NCBI RefSeq assembly: GCF_007830635.1 | Contig: NZ_VLLA01000001.1 | Span: 653,868 to 717,867, forward strand | Length of the DNA: 64,000 bases | Reading direction: 5' to 3' | From: Bradyrhizobium huanghuaihaiense | GTDB lineage: Bacteria > Pseudomonadota > Alphaproteobacteria > Rhizobiales > Xanthobacteraceae | Part shown: in pieces, positions 63,549 through 64,000 of the stretch | How the letters are laid out: each line of letters starts with the position of its first letter | Numbering within the stretch: the first letter of the stretch is position 1 | Notes under the pieces: generated by a model | The model's database searches: none | The model's input: the letters and a program-made list of their open reading frames with translations, nothing else | What the model was told of the DNA's origin: nothing | Made by a program: the position numbers and the translations under genes

Positions 63549-64000
63549 TCAACCCGCCAGAGCGGAAAATTCCTTCACCACGCGCTCATAGACCGGGCGC
63601 TTGAAGGGAATGATCAGCCCGGGGAGGTTCTTCATCGGCTCCCAGCGCCAGTTCACGAATTCGGCCTTGTGGCCGCCGCCGCCGGGCTTCTCGACGTTGA
63701 TCTCGCTGTCCTTGCCGGTGAAGCGGACCGCGAACCATTTCTGGCGCTGGCCGCGGTAGCGGCCCTTCCAGGCGCGGCCTGCGACCGTGCGCGGGATGTC
63801 GTAGATCAGCCAGTCCGGGACCTCGCCGAGCCGCTCGACCGAGCGCACGCTGGTCTCCTCATAGAGCTCGCGCTTGGCGGCCTCCCAGGTGTCCTCGCCG
63901 GGATCGACGCCGCCCTGCGGCATCTGCCAGACATGGGCGTCGTCGACATGCTCGATGCCACCGGCGCGGCGGCCGATGAACACCAGTCCCTTCGCATTGA
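63549..64000 (-). CDS. Second RppH-like Nudix hydrolase (5' end outside the window)
   Basis: At least 150 residues are visible, continuing past the window end at the N-terminus ([14 protein letters not shown] is the first readable part). The Nudix box region is [20 protein letters not shown] plus [10 protein letters not shown], and [23 protein letters not shown] is shared with the neighbouring gene. The two proteins are clear paralogs with different C-terminal wording ([17 protein letters not shown] here). Either one could be the housekeeping RppH. Confidence 0.9.
   Translation of the reverse strand, partial: NAKGLVFIGRRAGGIEHVDDAHVWQMPQGGVDPGEDTWEAAKRELYEETSVRSVERLGEVPDWLIYDIPRTVAGRAWKGRYRGQRQKWFAVRFTGKDSEINVEKPGGGGHKAEFVNWRWEPMKNLPGLIIPFKRPVYERVVKEFSALAG

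Overview
The window looks like a core-chromosome segment of a slow-growing Rhizobiales bacterium, most probably Bradyrhizobium. The evidence is very high GC content, the gene order ffh-rpsP-rimM-trmD-rplS, an atpHAGDC cluster without F0 genes, mdh-sucCDAB-lpdA in one run, acnA divergent from the ccmABCDG cytochrome c maturation genes (a linkage known in B. japonicum), and many dispersed palindromic intergenic repeats. No rRNA, tRNA, CRISPR array, prophage, insertion sequence or defence island was seen.

Layout. 1-5,900: a partial small DUF6455/DUF1127-like gene, a GT32-like glycosyltransferase, leuD, a divergent PPOX flavoprotein/HTH regulator pair, a minimal zincin metallopeptidase and three small secreted proteins. 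5,992-11,713: leuC, then the translation/secretion cluster read on the minus strand from ffh to rplS. 12,150-22,000: an MBL-fold hydrolase, a SIMPL protein overlapping a secreted GyrI-like protein, dapF-mtaB, DUF2336, an RluA-family synthase, ftsY and yciB. 21,746-27,914: ccmABCDG divergent from acnA. 28,148-36,732: DUF1223, a probable small RNA, DUF2794, an acetyltransferase, a Bax inhibitor-1 family protein, a YbbA/YbbP-type ABC system divergent from a GDSL esterase, and thpR. 36,912-49,465: zapE, then the TCA segment mdh, sucC, a DUF1579-like gene, sucD, sucA, sucB, an SDR, lpdA and a membrane protein. 49,645-55,048: DUF4337, a membrane protein, xerC divergent from priA, and rlpA. 55,717-60,861: F1-ATPase operon. 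60,900-64,000: a membrane-anchored class III cyclase with a periplasmic repeat domain, and two adjacent RppH-type Nudix genes, the second cut by the window end.

How it works together: most genes serve central metabolism and energy (the TCA cycle from aconitase to malate dehydrogenase, F1-ATPase, cytochrome c maturation), leucine synthesis, and translation or membrane targeting. Two Fe-S dehydratase genes, acnA and leuC, each carry an upstream sequence resembling the rhizobial iron control element (ICE) bound by Irr, which would couple these iron-sulfur enzymes to iron status.

The most interesting signals are regulatory and structural rather than a new multigene system: the two ICE-like sites, an orphan terminator that implies a minus-strand small RNA near 29.2-29.5 kb, a CtrA-type box upstream of rlpA, repeat elements lodged inside four conserved operons (one supplying the last codons and stop of rimM), a repeat shared with a signal-peptide coding sequence, and a cyclase whose periplasmic part seems to hold three cysteine-paired repeats.
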